From Pseudomonas parakoreensis (GTDB lineage: Bacteria > Pseudomonadota > Gammaproteobacteria > Pseudomonadales > Pseudomonadaceae), in assembly GCF_021602155.1 (NCBI RefSeq), contig NZ_BQHY01000015.1, forward strand, positions 62,001 to 126,000: a stretch of 64,000 bases of DNA, written 5' to 3'. Positions 1 to 8,683 of this stretch are shown here, piece after piece. Positions within the stretch are counted from its first letter, which is position 1, and every line of letters starts with the position of its first letter. Both the position numbers and the translations under genes were made by a program. Below the pieces are notes generated by a model. It saw nothing but the letters and a program-made list of their open reading frames with translations, was not told the DNA's origin and did not search any database.

Positions 1-63
1 AAAGAAGTGGCGGCAACGGACATGGACTCGAATTCGCATTCAGCTGCCGGGGCAGAGGAGTAA
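1..63 (+). CDS. cyoA: Cytochrome bo3 ubiquinol oxidase subunit II, C-terminal end (partial)
   Basis: Only the last 20 codons lie in the window, read in frame 1 to a TAA three bases before the cyoB start. The tail is polar, rich in Ser, Ala and Glu (ends SAAGAEE), like the disordered C-terminus of pseudomonad CyoA. The identification rests mainly on position directly upstream of cyoB, as in cyoABCDE operons; the visible residues alone would not identify it. Confidence 0.8.
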   Translation, partial: KEVAATDMDSNSHSAAGAEE

Positions 64-66
64 ACG

Positions 67-2094
67 ATGTTTGGTAAATTAAGTTGGGAAGCGATCCCTT
101 TCCACGAGCCGATCGTGATGGTCACCATCTCGATGATCGCGCTCGGTGGTCTGGCGTTGTTCGCTGCAATCACCTACTTCAAGAAGTGGACCTACTTGTG
201 GACCGAGTGGCTGACGTCGGTCGACCACAAGAAAATCGGCGTGATGTACATCATCGTTGCCATGGTCATGCTGCTGCGTGGCTTTGCCGATGCGATCATG
301 ATGCGTACCCAGCTGGCCATGGCCACCGAGGGTTCGCCTGGCTACCTGCCACCTGAACACTATGACCAGATCTTCACCGCTCACGGTGTGATCATGATCA
401 TCTTCATGGCGATGCCATTCTTCACCGGCCTGATGAACCTTGCAGTGCCGCTGCAGATCGGCGCGCGTGACGTTGCCTTCCCGTTCCTGAACTCCCTGAG
501 CTTCTGGCTGCTGGTGTCCGGCGTTGTGCTGATCAACCTGTCCCTGGGCGTCGGCGAATTCGCCAAGACCGGCTGGGTTGCCTATCCGCCGCTGTCGGGT
601 CTGCAATACAGCCCTGGCGTGGGGATGGACTACTACATCTGGGCGCTACAGCTATCCGGGTTGGGTACGACGCTGACGGGGGTCAACTTCCTCGCCACCG
701 TACTGAAAATGCGTACCCCTGGCATGAAACTGATGGACATGCCGATCTTCACCTGGACCTGCACCTGGGCTAACGTCCTGATCGTGGCTTCGTTCCCGAT
801 CCTGACCGCTACCCTGGCACTGCTGACCCTCGACCGTTACATGGATTTCCACATTTTCACCAATGAACTTGGTGGCAATCCAATGATGTACGTCAACCTG
901 TTCTGGGCCTGGGGCCACCCTGAGGTTTACATCCTGATCCTGCCGGCATTCGGCATCTTCTCGGAAGTGATCTCGGCGTTCACCGGCAAGAAACTGTTCG
1001 GCCACCACTCGATGATCTACGCTTCGGGCGCGATCTCGGTACTGGGCTTCATGGTTTGGCTGCACCACTTCTTCACCATGGGTTCGGGTGCCAGCGTCAA
1101 CGCCTTCTTCGGTCTGGCGACGATGCTGATTTCCATCCCGACGGGTGTGAAACTGTTCAACTGGCTGTTCACCATCTACCAGGGCCGTCTGCGCTTCACC
1201 AGCCAGGTCATGTGGACCCTGGGCTTCATGGTGACCTTCGCCATCGGCGGCATGACCGGCGTACTGCTGGCCATCCCGGGTGCTGACTTCGTTCTGCACA
1301 ACAGCCTGTTCGTGATTGCGCACTTCCACAACGTGATCATCGGCGGCGCGGTATTCGGCTACATCGCTGGTTTCGGCTTCTACTTCCCGAAAGCGTTCGG
1401 CTTCAAGCTGCACGAAGGTTGGGGTAAAGCAGCGTTCTGGTTCTGGATCTCGGGCTTCTTCGTCGCGTTCATGCCGCTCTATGCACTGGGCTTCATGGGC
1501 ATGACCCGTCGTCTGAACGCCACCACCAACCCTGAGTGGGTACCGTACCTGTACGTGGCCATGTTCGGTGCGATCCTGATCGCCGTGGGCATCGCCTGCC
1601 AGCTGATCCAGCTGTACGTCAGTGTGCGTGACCGCAACAAGCCAGAGAACATGTGCGAACACGGTGACCCGTGGAATGCCCACACTCTGGAATGGTCGAC
1701 CTCGTCGCCACCTCCGTTCTACAACTTCGCTGTGCTGCCTAAGGCTGACTGCATCGACCCGTTCACCGAAGCCAAGGAAAACGGTACTGCGTACCAGGCT
1801 CCGGCCAAGTACGAGCCGATCCACATGCCAAACAACACCGCCACTGGCGTGGTGATGGGCGCACTGCTGACCGTCTTCGGTTTCGCGATGATCTGGCACA
1901 TCTGGTGGTTGGCGATCGCCAGCCTGGCCGGCACTGTCATCTACTTCGTGATCCACGCGGCACGTGACGACCAGGGCTACATGGTTCCGGTTGAAACGAT
2001 CGAGCGCATCGAAGCCGAGCAGCACAAGCGTCTGGTCGCGGCAGGGAAAATCCCGGCCAATGCCACCCGTGTAACCTCGTTGGAACAGGCTTAA
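67..2094 (+). CDS. cyoB: Cytochrome bo3 ubiquinol oxidase subunit I
   Basis: Heme-copper oxidase subunit I (675 aa), which oxidises ubiquinol, reduces O2 to water and pumps protons in the inner membrane. Metal ligands fall at the same numbers as in E. coli CyoB: H106 and H421 (low-spin heme), H284 in WAWGHPEVY with E286 and the cross-linking Y288, H333-H334 (CuB) and H419 (heme o). The protein is hydrophobic throughout with many membrane helices and is full length. It starts three bases after cyoA ends and is followed three bases later by cyoC, so one operon is expected. Confidence 0.98.
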   Translation: MFGKLSWEAIPFHEPIVMVTISMIALGGLALFAAITYFKKWTYLWTEWLTSVDHKKIGVMYIIVAMVMLLRGFADAIMMRTQLAMATEGSPGYLPPEHYDQIFTAHGVIMIIFMAMPFFTGLMNLAVPLQIGARDVAFPFLNSLSFWLLVSGVVLINLSLGVGEFAKTGWVAYPPLSGLQYSPGVGMDYYIWALQLSGLGTTLTGVNFLATVLKMRTPGMKLMDMPIFTWTCTWANVLIVASFPILTATLALLTLDRYMDFHIFTNELGGNPMMYVNLFWAWGHPEVYILILPAFGIFSEVISAFTGKKLFGHHSMIYASGAISVLGFMVWLHHFFTMGSGASVNAFFGLATMLISIPTGVKLFNWLFTIYQGRLRFTSQVMWTLGFMVTFAIGGMTGVLLAIPGADFVLHNSLFVIAHFHNVIIGGAVFGYIAGFGFYFPKAFGFKLHEGWGKAAFWFWISGFFVAFMPLYALGFMGMTRRLNATTNPEWVPYLYVAMFGAILIAVGIACQLIQLYVSVRDRNKPENMCEHGDPWNAHTLEWSTSSPPPFYNFAVLPKADCIDPFTEAKENGTAYQAPAKYEPIHMPNNTATGVVMGALLTVFGFAMIWHIWWLAIASLAGTVIYFVIHAARDDQGYMVPVETIERIEAEQHKRLVAAGKIPANATRVTSLEQA

Positions 2095-2097
2095 ACC

Positions 2098-2721
2098 ATG
2101 TCGAACTTAGTGACCAATGTTGGACACGCCCATGGTGACCATGGGCACGATGACCATCACCACGACTCGGGCGAGATGACCGTATACGGTTTCTGGCTCT
2201 ACCTGATGACCGACTGCATTCTGTTTGCGTCGATCTTCGCGGTGTACGCAGTACTGGTAAACAACGTCGCCGGTGGCCCGTCGGGCCACGACATCTTCGA
2301 ACTGCCATACGTGCTGGGCGAAACCGCTCTGCTGTTGTTCAGTTCGATCACCTACGGCTTCGCCATGCTGGCGTTGTACAAAGGCAAGAAGCAGCAGGTT
2401 CTGGGCTGGTTGTTCATGACCTTCCTGCTCGGCGCAGGCTTCATCGCCATGGAGATCAACGAGTTCCACCTGCTGATCTCCGAGGGCTTCGGTCCTAGCC
2501 GTTCCGGCTTCCTGTCGGCGTTCTTCACCCTGGTCGGTACCCACGGTCTGCACGTATCCGCGGGTCTGATCTGGATGGGCATCATGATGTACCAGGTCAA
2601 CAAGCACGGCCTGACGGCGACCAACAAGACCCGTCTGAGCTGCCTGAGCCTGTTCTGGCACTTCCTGGACGTGGTGTGGATCTGCGTATTCACCGTTGTT
2701 TACCTGATGGGGACCCTGTAA
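2098..2721 (+). CDS. cyoC: Cytochrome bo3 ubiquinol oxidase subunit III
   Basis: Subunit III of the bo3 oxidase (207 aa), a heme-copper oxidase subunit III-type protein with five predicted membrane helices. It has no redox centre and supports stability of subunit I. The N-terminus carries a His/Asp-rich stretch (residues 9-24: [16 protein letters not shown]), which could bind metal but is probably only a polar cytoplasmic tail. Its TAA shares its last base with the ATG of cyoD, so translation of the two is probably coupled. Confidence 0.97.
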   Translation: MSNLVTNVGHAHGDHGHDDHHHDSGEMTVYGFWLYLMTDCILFASIFAVYAVLVNNVAGGPSGHDIFELPYVLGETALLLFSSITYGFAMLALYKGKKQQVLGWLFMTFLLGAGFIAMEINEFHLLISEGFGPSRSGFLSAFFTLVGTHGLHVSAGLIWMGIMMYQVNKHGLTATNKTRLSCLSLFWHFLDVVWICVFTVVYLMGTL

Positions 2722-3056
2722 TGGCTAATGCACACTCCCATGACAGCCATGATGCTGGCCACGGCAGCGTAAAGTCGTACGCCATCGGCTTCATCCTGTC
2801 GGTGATCCTGACCGTCATCCCGTTCGGCCTGGTGATGTACCCGACCTTGCCGAAGTCCACGACGCTGGCAATCGTCCTGCTGTTCGCGGTAATCCAGGTG
2901 ATCGTTCACCTGTACTACTTCCTGCACCTGGACCGTTCGATTGCACAACGTAACAACGTGATCGCGTTTGTCTTTACGGCCATCGTGATCCTGCTGCTGG
3001 TTGGCCTGTCGCTGTGGATCATGTTCAGCATCCACACGTACATGATGGCGAAGTGA
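2721..3056 (+). CDS. cyoD: Cytochrome bo3 ubiquinol oxidase subunit IV
   Basis: Subunit IV (111 aa) of the bo3 oxidase, with three membrane helices (about residues 20-40, 48-68 and 82-105); in the family it assists assembly of the CuB site. I chose the ATG at 2721, which overlaps the cyoC stop by one base, because the protein then starts MANAHSH like its relatives. An earlier in-frame start at 2676 would only add residues read from cyoC DNA. The N-terminus is His-rich, as in CyoC. Confidence 0.96.
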   Translation: MANAHSHDSHDAGHGSVKSYAIGFILSVILTVIPFGLVMYPTLPKSTTLAIVLLFAVIQVIVHLYYFLHLDRSIAQRNNVIAFVFTAIVILLLVGLSLWIMFSIHTYMMAK

Positions 3057-3066
3057 GGTAGACCCG

Positions 3067-3954
3067 ATGTCGCTCAAGCACTTTATCCAAATCACCAAAC
3101 CGGGGATCATTTTCGGTAACGTGCTTTCTGTGGCAGGCGGGTTCTTCCTGGCCTCGAAAGGGCATGTAGATCTGGCGGTGTTCCTGGCCGCCATGATCGG
3201 CACTTCCCTGGTTGTGGCCTCCGGTTGCGTGTTCAACAACTGCATCGACCGCGACATCGACCTGAAGATGGAACGCACCAAGAACCGGGTGCTGGTGCAG
3301 GGCTTGATCTCCCTGAAACTGGCCCTGGTCTACGCGACCATCCTGGGTGTTCTCGGCGTTGCCTTGTTGTACAAGGTGGCCAACCCGTTGGCCGCCCTGT
3401 TCGCGGTAATCGGCTTCATCATCTACGTCGGCTTCTACAGCCTGTACCTCAAGCGCAAGTCGGTTCACGGCACGCTGGTGGGCAGTCTGTCGGGCGCCAT
3501 GCCGCCAGTGATCGGTTACGTTGCCGTGACCAACAGCTTCGACATGGCCGCACTGACCCTGCTGGTGATGTTCAGCCTGTGGCAGATGCCGCATTCCTAC
3601 GCCATCGCGATCTTCCGTTTCAACGACTACCTGGCCGCATCGATTCCGGTGCTGCCAGTCAAGCGCGGAATCGAAGTGGCCAAGAAGCACATCCTGCTCT
3701 ACATCCTGGCGTTCCTCGTGGCGACCTTGATGCTGACTTTCAGCGGTTACGCCGGCATGAGCTACCTCGCCGTTGCCGCGGCCATGGGCATGTACTGGTT
3801 GTACATGGCCTGGACCGGCTACAAGGCGGTGGATGACACGGTCTGGGCACGCAAGCTGTTCGTGTTCTCGATCTTCACCATCACCGCCCTGAGCGTCATG
3901 ATGTCCCTGGACTTCAAGGTGCCGGCCGAGCTGCTGCTGACGTACGCGCCGTAA
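3067..3954 (+). CDS. cyoE: Protoheme IX farnesyltransferase (heme O synthase)
   Basis: UbiA-superfamily prenyltransferase (295 aa) that adds a farnesyl group to heme b to make the heme O needed by CyoB. The Asp-rich prenyl-diphosphate motif is seen as [18 protein letters not shown] (about residues 57-74), and the rest is strongly hydrophobic, consistent with about nine membrane helices. It is the last gene of cyoABCDE, ten bases after cyoD, and a strong intrinsic terminator follows. Length is normal for the family. Confidence 0.97.
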   Translation: MSLKHFIQITKPGIIFGNVLSVAGGFFLASKGHVDLAVFLAAMIGTSLVVASGCVFNNCIDRDIDLKMERTKNRVLVQGLISLKLALVYATILGVLGVALLYKVANPLAALFAVIGFIIYVGFYSLYLKRKSVHGTLVGSLSGAMPPVIGYVAVTNSFDMAALTLLVMFSLWQMPHSYAIAIFRFNDYLAASIPVLPVKRGIEVAKKHILLYILAFLVATLMLTFSGYAGMSYLAVAAAMGMYWLYMAWTGYKAVDDTVWARKLFVFSIFTITALSVMMSLDFKVPAELLLTYAP

Positions 3955-3976
3955 GGCTCGATGGCTTCACGAAAAA

Positions 3977-4008
3977 CCCCGCACATTGAGAGATGTGCGG
4001 GGTTTTTT
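3977..4008 (+). terminator. Rho-independent terminator of the cyo operon
   Basis: A perfect 10-bp stem (CCCCGCACAT at 3977-3986 and ATGTGCGGGG at 3993-4002) with a 6-base loop is followed by six T residues (4003-4008). It lies 22 bases past the cyoE stop. Confidence 0.95.
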
Positions 4009-4122
4009 GTTGGGTGCTATTTAAGGTTGAGCGTGTCTTTGGGAAACGACTGTCTGCTTATAGAGAGATCTCCTACCTTCAGAAAACTTTTCATTAGTTA
4101 GGATCCCAGAGGCTATTTTCTA

Positions 4123-4260
4123 ATGGGGCAGGTTTGGATGAAAAAGCGCGATCTGTTTGCTGAGTTAATGCAGGGCGTCGCAGAGATGGCGGCACACCGT
4201 GAAAATGTGGCGAAGGATGCCTCAGCGGCCGGTTGCTATCACTTCGTGAAACACCTAGAT
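4123..4260 (+). pseudogene. Remnant of an HTH antitoxin gene (HigA/NadS-like N-terminus)
   Basis: From the ATG at 4138 the reading frame gives MKKRDLFAELMQGVAEMAAH, which I recognise as the N-terminus of small HTH antitoxins of HigB/HigA-type toxin-antitoxin pairs. After about 23 residues the similarity stops, and the expected helix-turn-helix region (around 100 aa in total) is missing; the frame runs on as unrelated sequence. No toxin gene is visible upstream. I read it as a decayed antitoxin. The recognition is from memory and the fragment is short, so confidence is moderate. The DNA around it (4020-4360) is less GC-rich than its neighbours. Confidence 0.5.
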
Positions 4261-4360
4261 TTGGATCCAACTATGTCGATGACCTGCCACAAATCGAATC
4301 TCCGGCAATCATCGGTCTTAACCTGCGGTTCTTCATGCACTGATCAAAAGGCTGGGCGAA

Positions 4361-4852
4361 ATGACTGAGAGGATGACCTGCGACGAACGCTTCATTGCCC
4401 TGGCACAAGAGCTGAACTACGACATCTATGGCGAGAACACTGCCGGCGGCAATTACGCGCCGCTGATCCGTCATCGCGATGAGTTGTACATCAGCGGCAT
4501 GGTGCCGCGGGTCAATGGCAGGATTCTGTATCCCGGTCGCGTCGGGTTGGAGTTGACGCTCAAGGATGCCCAGGCAGCCGCGAGCATCAGTGCCATGCGC
4601 TGCCTGGCACTGATCGTCGATGCGGTGGGTTCGCTGGACAAGATCCGGGCGTTATTACGGGTCACGGTGTATGTGAAGTCGACCCCGGACTTCGTTGACC
4701 TGAGCGAGGTGGCCAACGGCGCATCGGACGTGTTCAGCCATGTGCTCGGCGATGCTGGCCGGCACACCCGCACCACGGTCGGTGTCTATCAGTTGCCGAA
4801 GAATGCTGCGATCGAGGTCGACATGATCGTTGCGGTACAGCCGGAAGTCTGA
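4361..4852 (+). CDS. RidA/YjgF-family protein
   Basis: A 163-aa protein of the RidA (YjgF/YER057c/UK114) fold. The C-terminal part contains the family pattern of a strand-turn region followed by VDMIVAVQ (about residues 153-160), and the central GNYAPLIRHRDELYISGMVP matches the usual start of the domain. RidA proteins act in the cytoplasm as imine/enamine deaminases that remove reactive intermediates of PLP enzymes, but many paralogues have other or unknown substrates. The start at 4361 has AAGG about 9 bases upstream; ATG 4373 is an alternative. It converges on the gene at 4919. Confidence 0.85.
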   Translation: MTERMTCDERFIALAQELNYDIYGENTAGGNYAPLIRHRDELYISGMVPRVNGRILYPGRVGLELTLKDAQAAASISAMRCLALIVDAVGSLDKIRALLRVTVYVKSTPDFVDLSEVANGASDVFSHVLGDAGRHTRTTVGVYQLPKNAAIEVDMIVAVQPEV

Positions 4853-4866
4853 CCGCCGCAACGCCC

Positions 4867-4907
4867 AAAAAAAGCCCCGCCTGAATCTCAGAGCGGGGCT
4901 TTTTTGT
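4867..4907. terminator. Bidirectional terminator between convergent genes
   Basis: The stem AGCCCCGC (4873-4880) pairs with GCGGGGCT (4893-4900), with a run of A before it and a run of T after it (4900-4905), so it can work for both the RidA-family gene and the minus-strand gene that ends at 4919. Confidence 0.9.
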
Positions 4908-4918
4908 CGGCGCCGGAT

Positions 4919-5623
4919 TTACTGCGCGGCGATGCTGTAACCCTCGAACGCCGTCTGCTGTTGCAGTGCGGTGATGATGTTCTTGCGGTTGATTGCGTGT
5001 TCGGTGCCGGCGTTGTCGACAAAGGTTTCGCCTTCCAGCTCGGCTTCTTCGCCTTCACCGACAAACGTGAAACCGAGGAACTCCAGCGCCTCACGGTCAA
5101 CGTTCATGCGCGAGCGCGGCGTGCGCAGCGGCAGGGTCACGCTGCTGCCGTCCTTGCTGATGGTGAAGATTTCGACTTCTTTCTTGGCGCGAGCAGCTTT
5201 GCCCTTGCCGCCACTCGGGTTGCTGATCGCCTGGTGGGTCTGGTTCAGCACCTTGAGGGCCAGGCCGTAGACGATTTCCTGGAACGCCGGATCGTCCTTG
5301 AAGCAGGACAGGATGCGGCCGATCGAGAACTTGCTGCTCAGGTCTTCAAGGGCGGCGAGGTCGGCGGCTTCGGCGTCTTTCAGCGCCTTGAGCTGGCCCA
5401 TCAGCTCATAGGCCTTGTCGTCGTCGAAGCTGTCGTGTGCCTGACGGATCGCGGCGCGCAGTTCGCGGATCTGGTCGCTTTCGCGGGTCGACTGGAAAGC
5501 GTCCAGCACCATCTCGCTGATGATTTTGGCTTGTGGGAGGTGTTGTGAAAGATTGATGGAGTTTTCGTATTCCGCTTTGGACGATTCGGTGACTACGGAT
5601 TCAGCGGTGTTGAAATCGGACAT
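4919..5623 (-). CDS. Conserved protein of unknown function
   Basis: A 234-aa protein I cannot assign. It has a charged, helical N-terminal two thirds (residues 1-140), a short basic stretch GGKGKAARAKKEVEIF (about 141-157), and a C-terminal part (about 160-234) that looks like a small mixed alpha/beta domain. No signal peptide or membrane helix is visible, so it is probably cytoplasmic. Base composition and codon use match the neighbours. It stands alone, converging on the RidA-family gene, with more than 100 bases free downstream of the kinase gene at 5743. Confidence 0.75.
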   Translation of the reverse strand: MSDFNTAESVVTESSKAEYENSINLSQHLPQAKIISEMVLDAFQSTRESDQIRELRAAIRQAHDSFDDDKAYELMGQLKALKDAEAADLAALEDLSSKFSIGRILSCFKDDPAFQEIVYGLALKVLNQTHQAISNPSGGKGKAARAKKEVEIFTISKDGSSVTLPLRTPRSRMNVDREALEFLGFTFVGEGEEAELEGETFVDNAGTEHAINRKNIITALQQQTAFEGYSIAAQ

Positions 5624-5742
5624 TGAAATTTCACTACTTTTTTAACTTGAGTGGAAACGAGAAAGCGCGAGGTCTTTTTCAGGCCGGTTAATTTAGGGGA
5701 GCGGGGCGGCGTTGTCACGGAACAACAGTCCGGTGGTGCGGA

Positions 5743-7263
5743 TTATTTGTCCGGCGTGTTCAGGTTCATCGAGCGCACCATCCACTGTTCCGCGGTTTGC
5801 TGATCGGTCGGCAGCGTGAAGCGGAAAGTCGCCCCGCGCCCGGCGACATCGATCAACTGAATCTCACGCCCGTGCAGTTGCAGGATACGGTGGACGATGC
5901 GCAGACCCAGTCCGCCGTCACGTCGCGCCCCGCCAATATTGAACGGACGCAGGAACAGACCTTCGCGCAGCTCCGGAGCGATGCCGGGGCCGGTGTCGCT
6001 GACGGTGACTTCGACCAAGACGCCCAGGGGTTTCACATCCAGCTCGATTTCACCGCCCGCAGGCGTGTAGCGCAAGGCGTTATCCACCAGGTTGGTGAGC
6101 ACCCGTTCGATCAACCCGAGGTCGGCGCAGACCGTTGGCAGGTTGGGCACGAAGCTGGCCTTGAGTTCGACATGGCGGGCTTCGGCGGCCAGTTCGAATT
6201 TCTGGAAGATGTCCTGCAGCAGATCGATCAGTGAAAAGCGTTCCAGTACCGGTTGCACGAAACCGTGTTCCAGACGAACCAGCTCCAGCAGCGATTGCGC
6301 CAACCCGCCGACCTTGCGGCTCTGATCCAGCGCAATGCCCAGATAGCGGCGGCGTTCTTCGGCGGTGAGCGTAGCGTCCTTGAGTGACAGGGTTTCCAGA
6401 TAACCGTGCAGCGAGGCCAGTGGCGTGCGCAGGTCGTGGGAGATATTCGCCACCAGTTCGCGTCGCTCCTGATCCTGGCGGGTCAATGAGCGCCACTGCT
6501 CACCGAGGCGTTTTTGCATTTGGCGGAAGGCGCCATCAAGCACGGCGATCTCATCCGGGTCAGCGCTTTTATCCACAGCTGCTGACGGAGCGGGCAGCGG
6601 TTGCGGCGTGCCATCAATGTCGAAGCGGCTGACGGTTTCGGTCAATCGGCGCAAGGGTCGGGTAATCAGGTTGAACGCCGTGAGACCCGCGATCAGGCAC
6701 AACAGCGCCACCAGCCCGATCGACAGCAACGCCGTATTGAGTGCGGCACTGGTCGCGCCCCGTTCAGCGAAGCGATCGTGTTCTTCGCTGAGCAACACCA
6801 CGTACAGATAACCGGCGGACTTGCCGTTGACCTTCAATGGCGCGGCACTGAACACCTTGCGCCCGTCGGCACTGCGCGGGTCATCACCGAGGATCGGCAG
6901 CGGCTGGTCATTGAGCAGGTGGCGGATCGGCGCCAGATCGACGGTTTCCCGGCGCAGATGGCCTTCCGGCGCCGCGTTGCCGACAATCCGCCCCTCGCTG
7001 TCGAGCAGGTACACCTCGACACTCGGGTTGACCAGCATCAGCTTGCTGAACAGTTCGCGCACGGCGCCGGGCATCAGGCCATTGCTGTCCATCAGCACCG
7101 TGTCATGGGCGATGTGCTGCGCCAGATCCCGCGACAGGCCTTGCACCACTTCCAGTTCATGCATCTTGCTCGAGCGCACTTGCAGCCATGCCGAGGTGCC
7201 GCAGCACACCAGCAGCAAAACGGCGAACACCAGCGACAGGCGCTGCGACAGGTTCAGTCTCAT
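5743..7263 (-). CDS. Two-component sensor histidine kinase
   Basis: An inner-membrane sensor kinase (506 aa): N-terminal helix (about 9-28), a periplasmic sensor region (about 30-172), a second helix (about 173-198), a HAMP region (about 198-258), the DHp H-box NISHDLRTPL with phospho-acceptor H276, and a HATPase domain with N-box NLVDNALRY and G-box VSDTGPG. Its ATG overlaps the stop of the response regulator by four bases (ATGA), so the pair is one operon with the regulator first. The signal is unknown; the divergent methionine sulfoxide repair genes suggest oxidative or envelope stress, which is inference. Confidence 0.95.
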   Translation of the reverse strand: MRLNLSQRLSLVFAVLLLVCCGTSAWLQVRSSKMHELEVVQGLSRDLAQHIAHDTVLMDSNGLMPGAVRELFSKLMLVNPSVEVYLLDSEGRIVGNAAPEGHLRRETVDLAPIRHLLNDQPLPILGDDPRSADGRKVFSAAPLKVNGKSAGYLYVVLLSEEHDRFAERGATSAALNTALLSIGLVALLCLIAGLTAFNLITRPLRRLTETVSRFDIDGTPQPLPAPSAAVDKSADPDEIAVLDGAFRQMQKRLGEQWRSLTRQDQERRELVANISHDLRTPLASLHGYLETLSLKDATLTAEERRRYLGIALDQSRKVGGLAQSLLELVRLEHGFVQPVLERFSLIDLLQDIFQKFELAAEARHVELKASFVPNLPTVCADLGLIERVLTNLVDNALRYTPAGGEIELDVKPLGVLVEVTVSDTGPGIAPELREGLFLRPFNIGGARRDGGLGLRIVHRILQLHGREIQLIDVAGRGATFRFTLPTDQQTAEQWMVRSMNLNTPDK

Positions 7264-7970
7264 GGTTGTTCCGTGCCGAATTTATAGCCGCGACCCCACA
7301 CGGTGAGGATGCGGGTCGGTTGTGCCGGATCGCTTTCGATCTTCGCCCGCAGGCGATTGATGTGGGTGTTGACCGTGTGCTCGTAACCTTCATGACTGTA
7401 GCCCCACACCGCGTTCAGCAGGTCCATGCGTGAGAAGACCTTGCCCGGTTGTCGGGCGAAGAAATACAGCAGGTCGAACTCTCGCGGAGTGAGGTCCAGA
7501 CGCGCGCCATTGAGGGTGACGTCGCGGGTGATCGGGTCGATGTTCAGACCATCGAGGCTGAGGCTGCCGGCGTCCATCTTCAGATTGCGCGCCATGGCGT
7601 CGACCCGGCGCAGCAAGGCTTTGACCCGGGCCACCAGCTCCAGCATGGAAAACGGTTTGGCGAGGTAATCGTCGGCCCCCAGTTCCAGACCCAGAATGCG
7701 GTGCAGTTCGCTGGAGCGCGCGCTGGTGATGATGATCGGCGTATAGCGCGCCATCGCCCGGGCGCGGCGGCAGATTTCCAGGCCGTCGACGCCCGGCAGC
7801 ATCAGGTCGAGGATCAGCGCATCCCATTGCCCCTGCTGCAACAGGCGCATGCCTTCATCGCCGTCGGCGCTGTGCACGACGTCGTAATGCTCGTCGCGCA
7901 GGTGCAGGCAAATCAGGTCAGCGATGTGTTGATCATCCTCGACCACGAGGATGCGTCTGGTCGGTTCCAT
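7260..7970 (-). CDS. OmpR-family response regulator
   Basis: A 236-aa DNA-binding response regulator: receiver domain with acidic pair D12-D13, phospho-acceptor D55 (ALILDLMLPG) and conserved K105 (YLAKPF), then a winged-helix output domain ending in TVWGRGYKFG. I prefer the ATG at 7970 because AAGGA lies nine bases upstream; the in-frame TTG at 7979 would abut that site. Partner of the kinase encoded directly downstream. It is divergent from msrB across about 150 bases, where it could bind its own and the msrB promoter; that is inference. Confidence 0.95.
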   Translation of the reverse strand: MEPTRRILVVEDDQHIADLICLHLRDEHYDVVHSADGDEGMRLLQQGQWDALILDLMLPGVDGLEICRRARAMARYTPIIITSARSSELHRILGLELGADDYLAKPFSMLELVARVKALLRRVDAMARNLKMDAGSLSLDGLNIDPITRDVTLNGARLDLTPREFDLLYFFARQPGKVFSRMDLLNAVWGYSHEGYEHTVNTHINRLRAKIESDPAQPTRILTVWGRGYKFGTEQP

Positions 7971-8121
7971 CAAGCTCAATCCTTCGGCGCAATGAGTGCA
8001 TTGTGCGGGTTTTCCTGGGGGCGAGTTATCACGAATTCGTTAACTTCCCGTGAGGATTTGGCGATCAACCCAAGCCTAGGCTGTGTTCCATGACAGGCAC
8101 CTGGAATTTTTGGAGACGGCC

Positions 8122-8640
8122 ATGTTTTCACGGCGACAGATTCTCGTAGCGAGCGGCGGGCTGGGGCTCGCAGCCCTGGTGGCGGGTGTATTGCCAAAAT
8201 TGTCCCCGGGCACCGCGCTGGTCGAGCAGGCGCAAGCGGATGAGGCGTTTGAGGTGACCCATAGCGACAGCGAATGGCACTCGCTGCTCTCGGATGAGCA
8301 ATACGCCATCCTGCGCGAAGAAGGCACTGAACGGGCCTACACCAGCCCGCTCAACAACGAACATCGCAGCGGCACATTCGCCTGCGCGGGCTGTGCCCTG
8401 GCGCTGTTTTCATCGGCAACCAAGTTCGACAGCCACACCGGTTGGCCGAGTTTCTGGGCACCGCTGGAACAGGCGGTGGCCACGCGTCAGGACCGTTCCT
8501 TCGGCATGGTCCGCAATGAAGTGCACTGCCGGCGCTGCGGCGGGCACTTGGGGCATGTCTTTGATGACGGCCCGAAACCGACCGGCCTGCGCTATTGCAT
8601 GAATGGCCTGGCGATGACGTTCAAACCCGTGGCGGCATGA
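8122..8640 (+). CDS. msrB: Peptide-methionine (R)-S-oxide reductase, Tat-exported
   Basis: MsrB (172 aa) reduces the R-epimer of methionine sulfoxide in proteins. The N-terminus FSRRQILVASGGLGLAAL is a twin-arginine signal, so the enzyme should act in the periplasm. Zinc cysteines are seen at C88/C91 and C136/C139, and the catalytic cysteine is C159 in LRYCMNG, where most relatives have RYC(I/V)NS. The ATG at 8122 has GGAG at a good distance upstream and puts the twin arginines at residues 4-5. First gene of a group with dipZ and msrA. Confidence 0.95.
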   Translation: MFSRRQILVASGGLGLAALVAGVLPKLSPGTALVEQAQADEAFEVTHSDSEWHSLLSDEQYAILREEGTERAYTSPLNNEHRSGTFACAGCALALFSSATKFDSHTGWPSFWAPLEQAVATRQDRSFGMVRNEVHCRRCGGHLGHVFDDGPKPTGLRYCMNGLAMTFKPVAA

Positions 8641-8683
8641 GCCATGGCACTTTTTCGATCTTCACTTTCTACAGGACGACACC

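Noticed and set aside
652-2025. Long minus-strand frame opposite cyoB, and similar long frames opposite hscA (32598-34367), hisS (39182-41041), der (42791-44344), guaB (53906-55354) and leuA (46684-48525, plus strand)
   Set aside because: They lie fully opposite well-identified genes in GC-rich DNA, have His/Gln/Arg-heavy shadow composition and no recognisable domains or ribosome sites.
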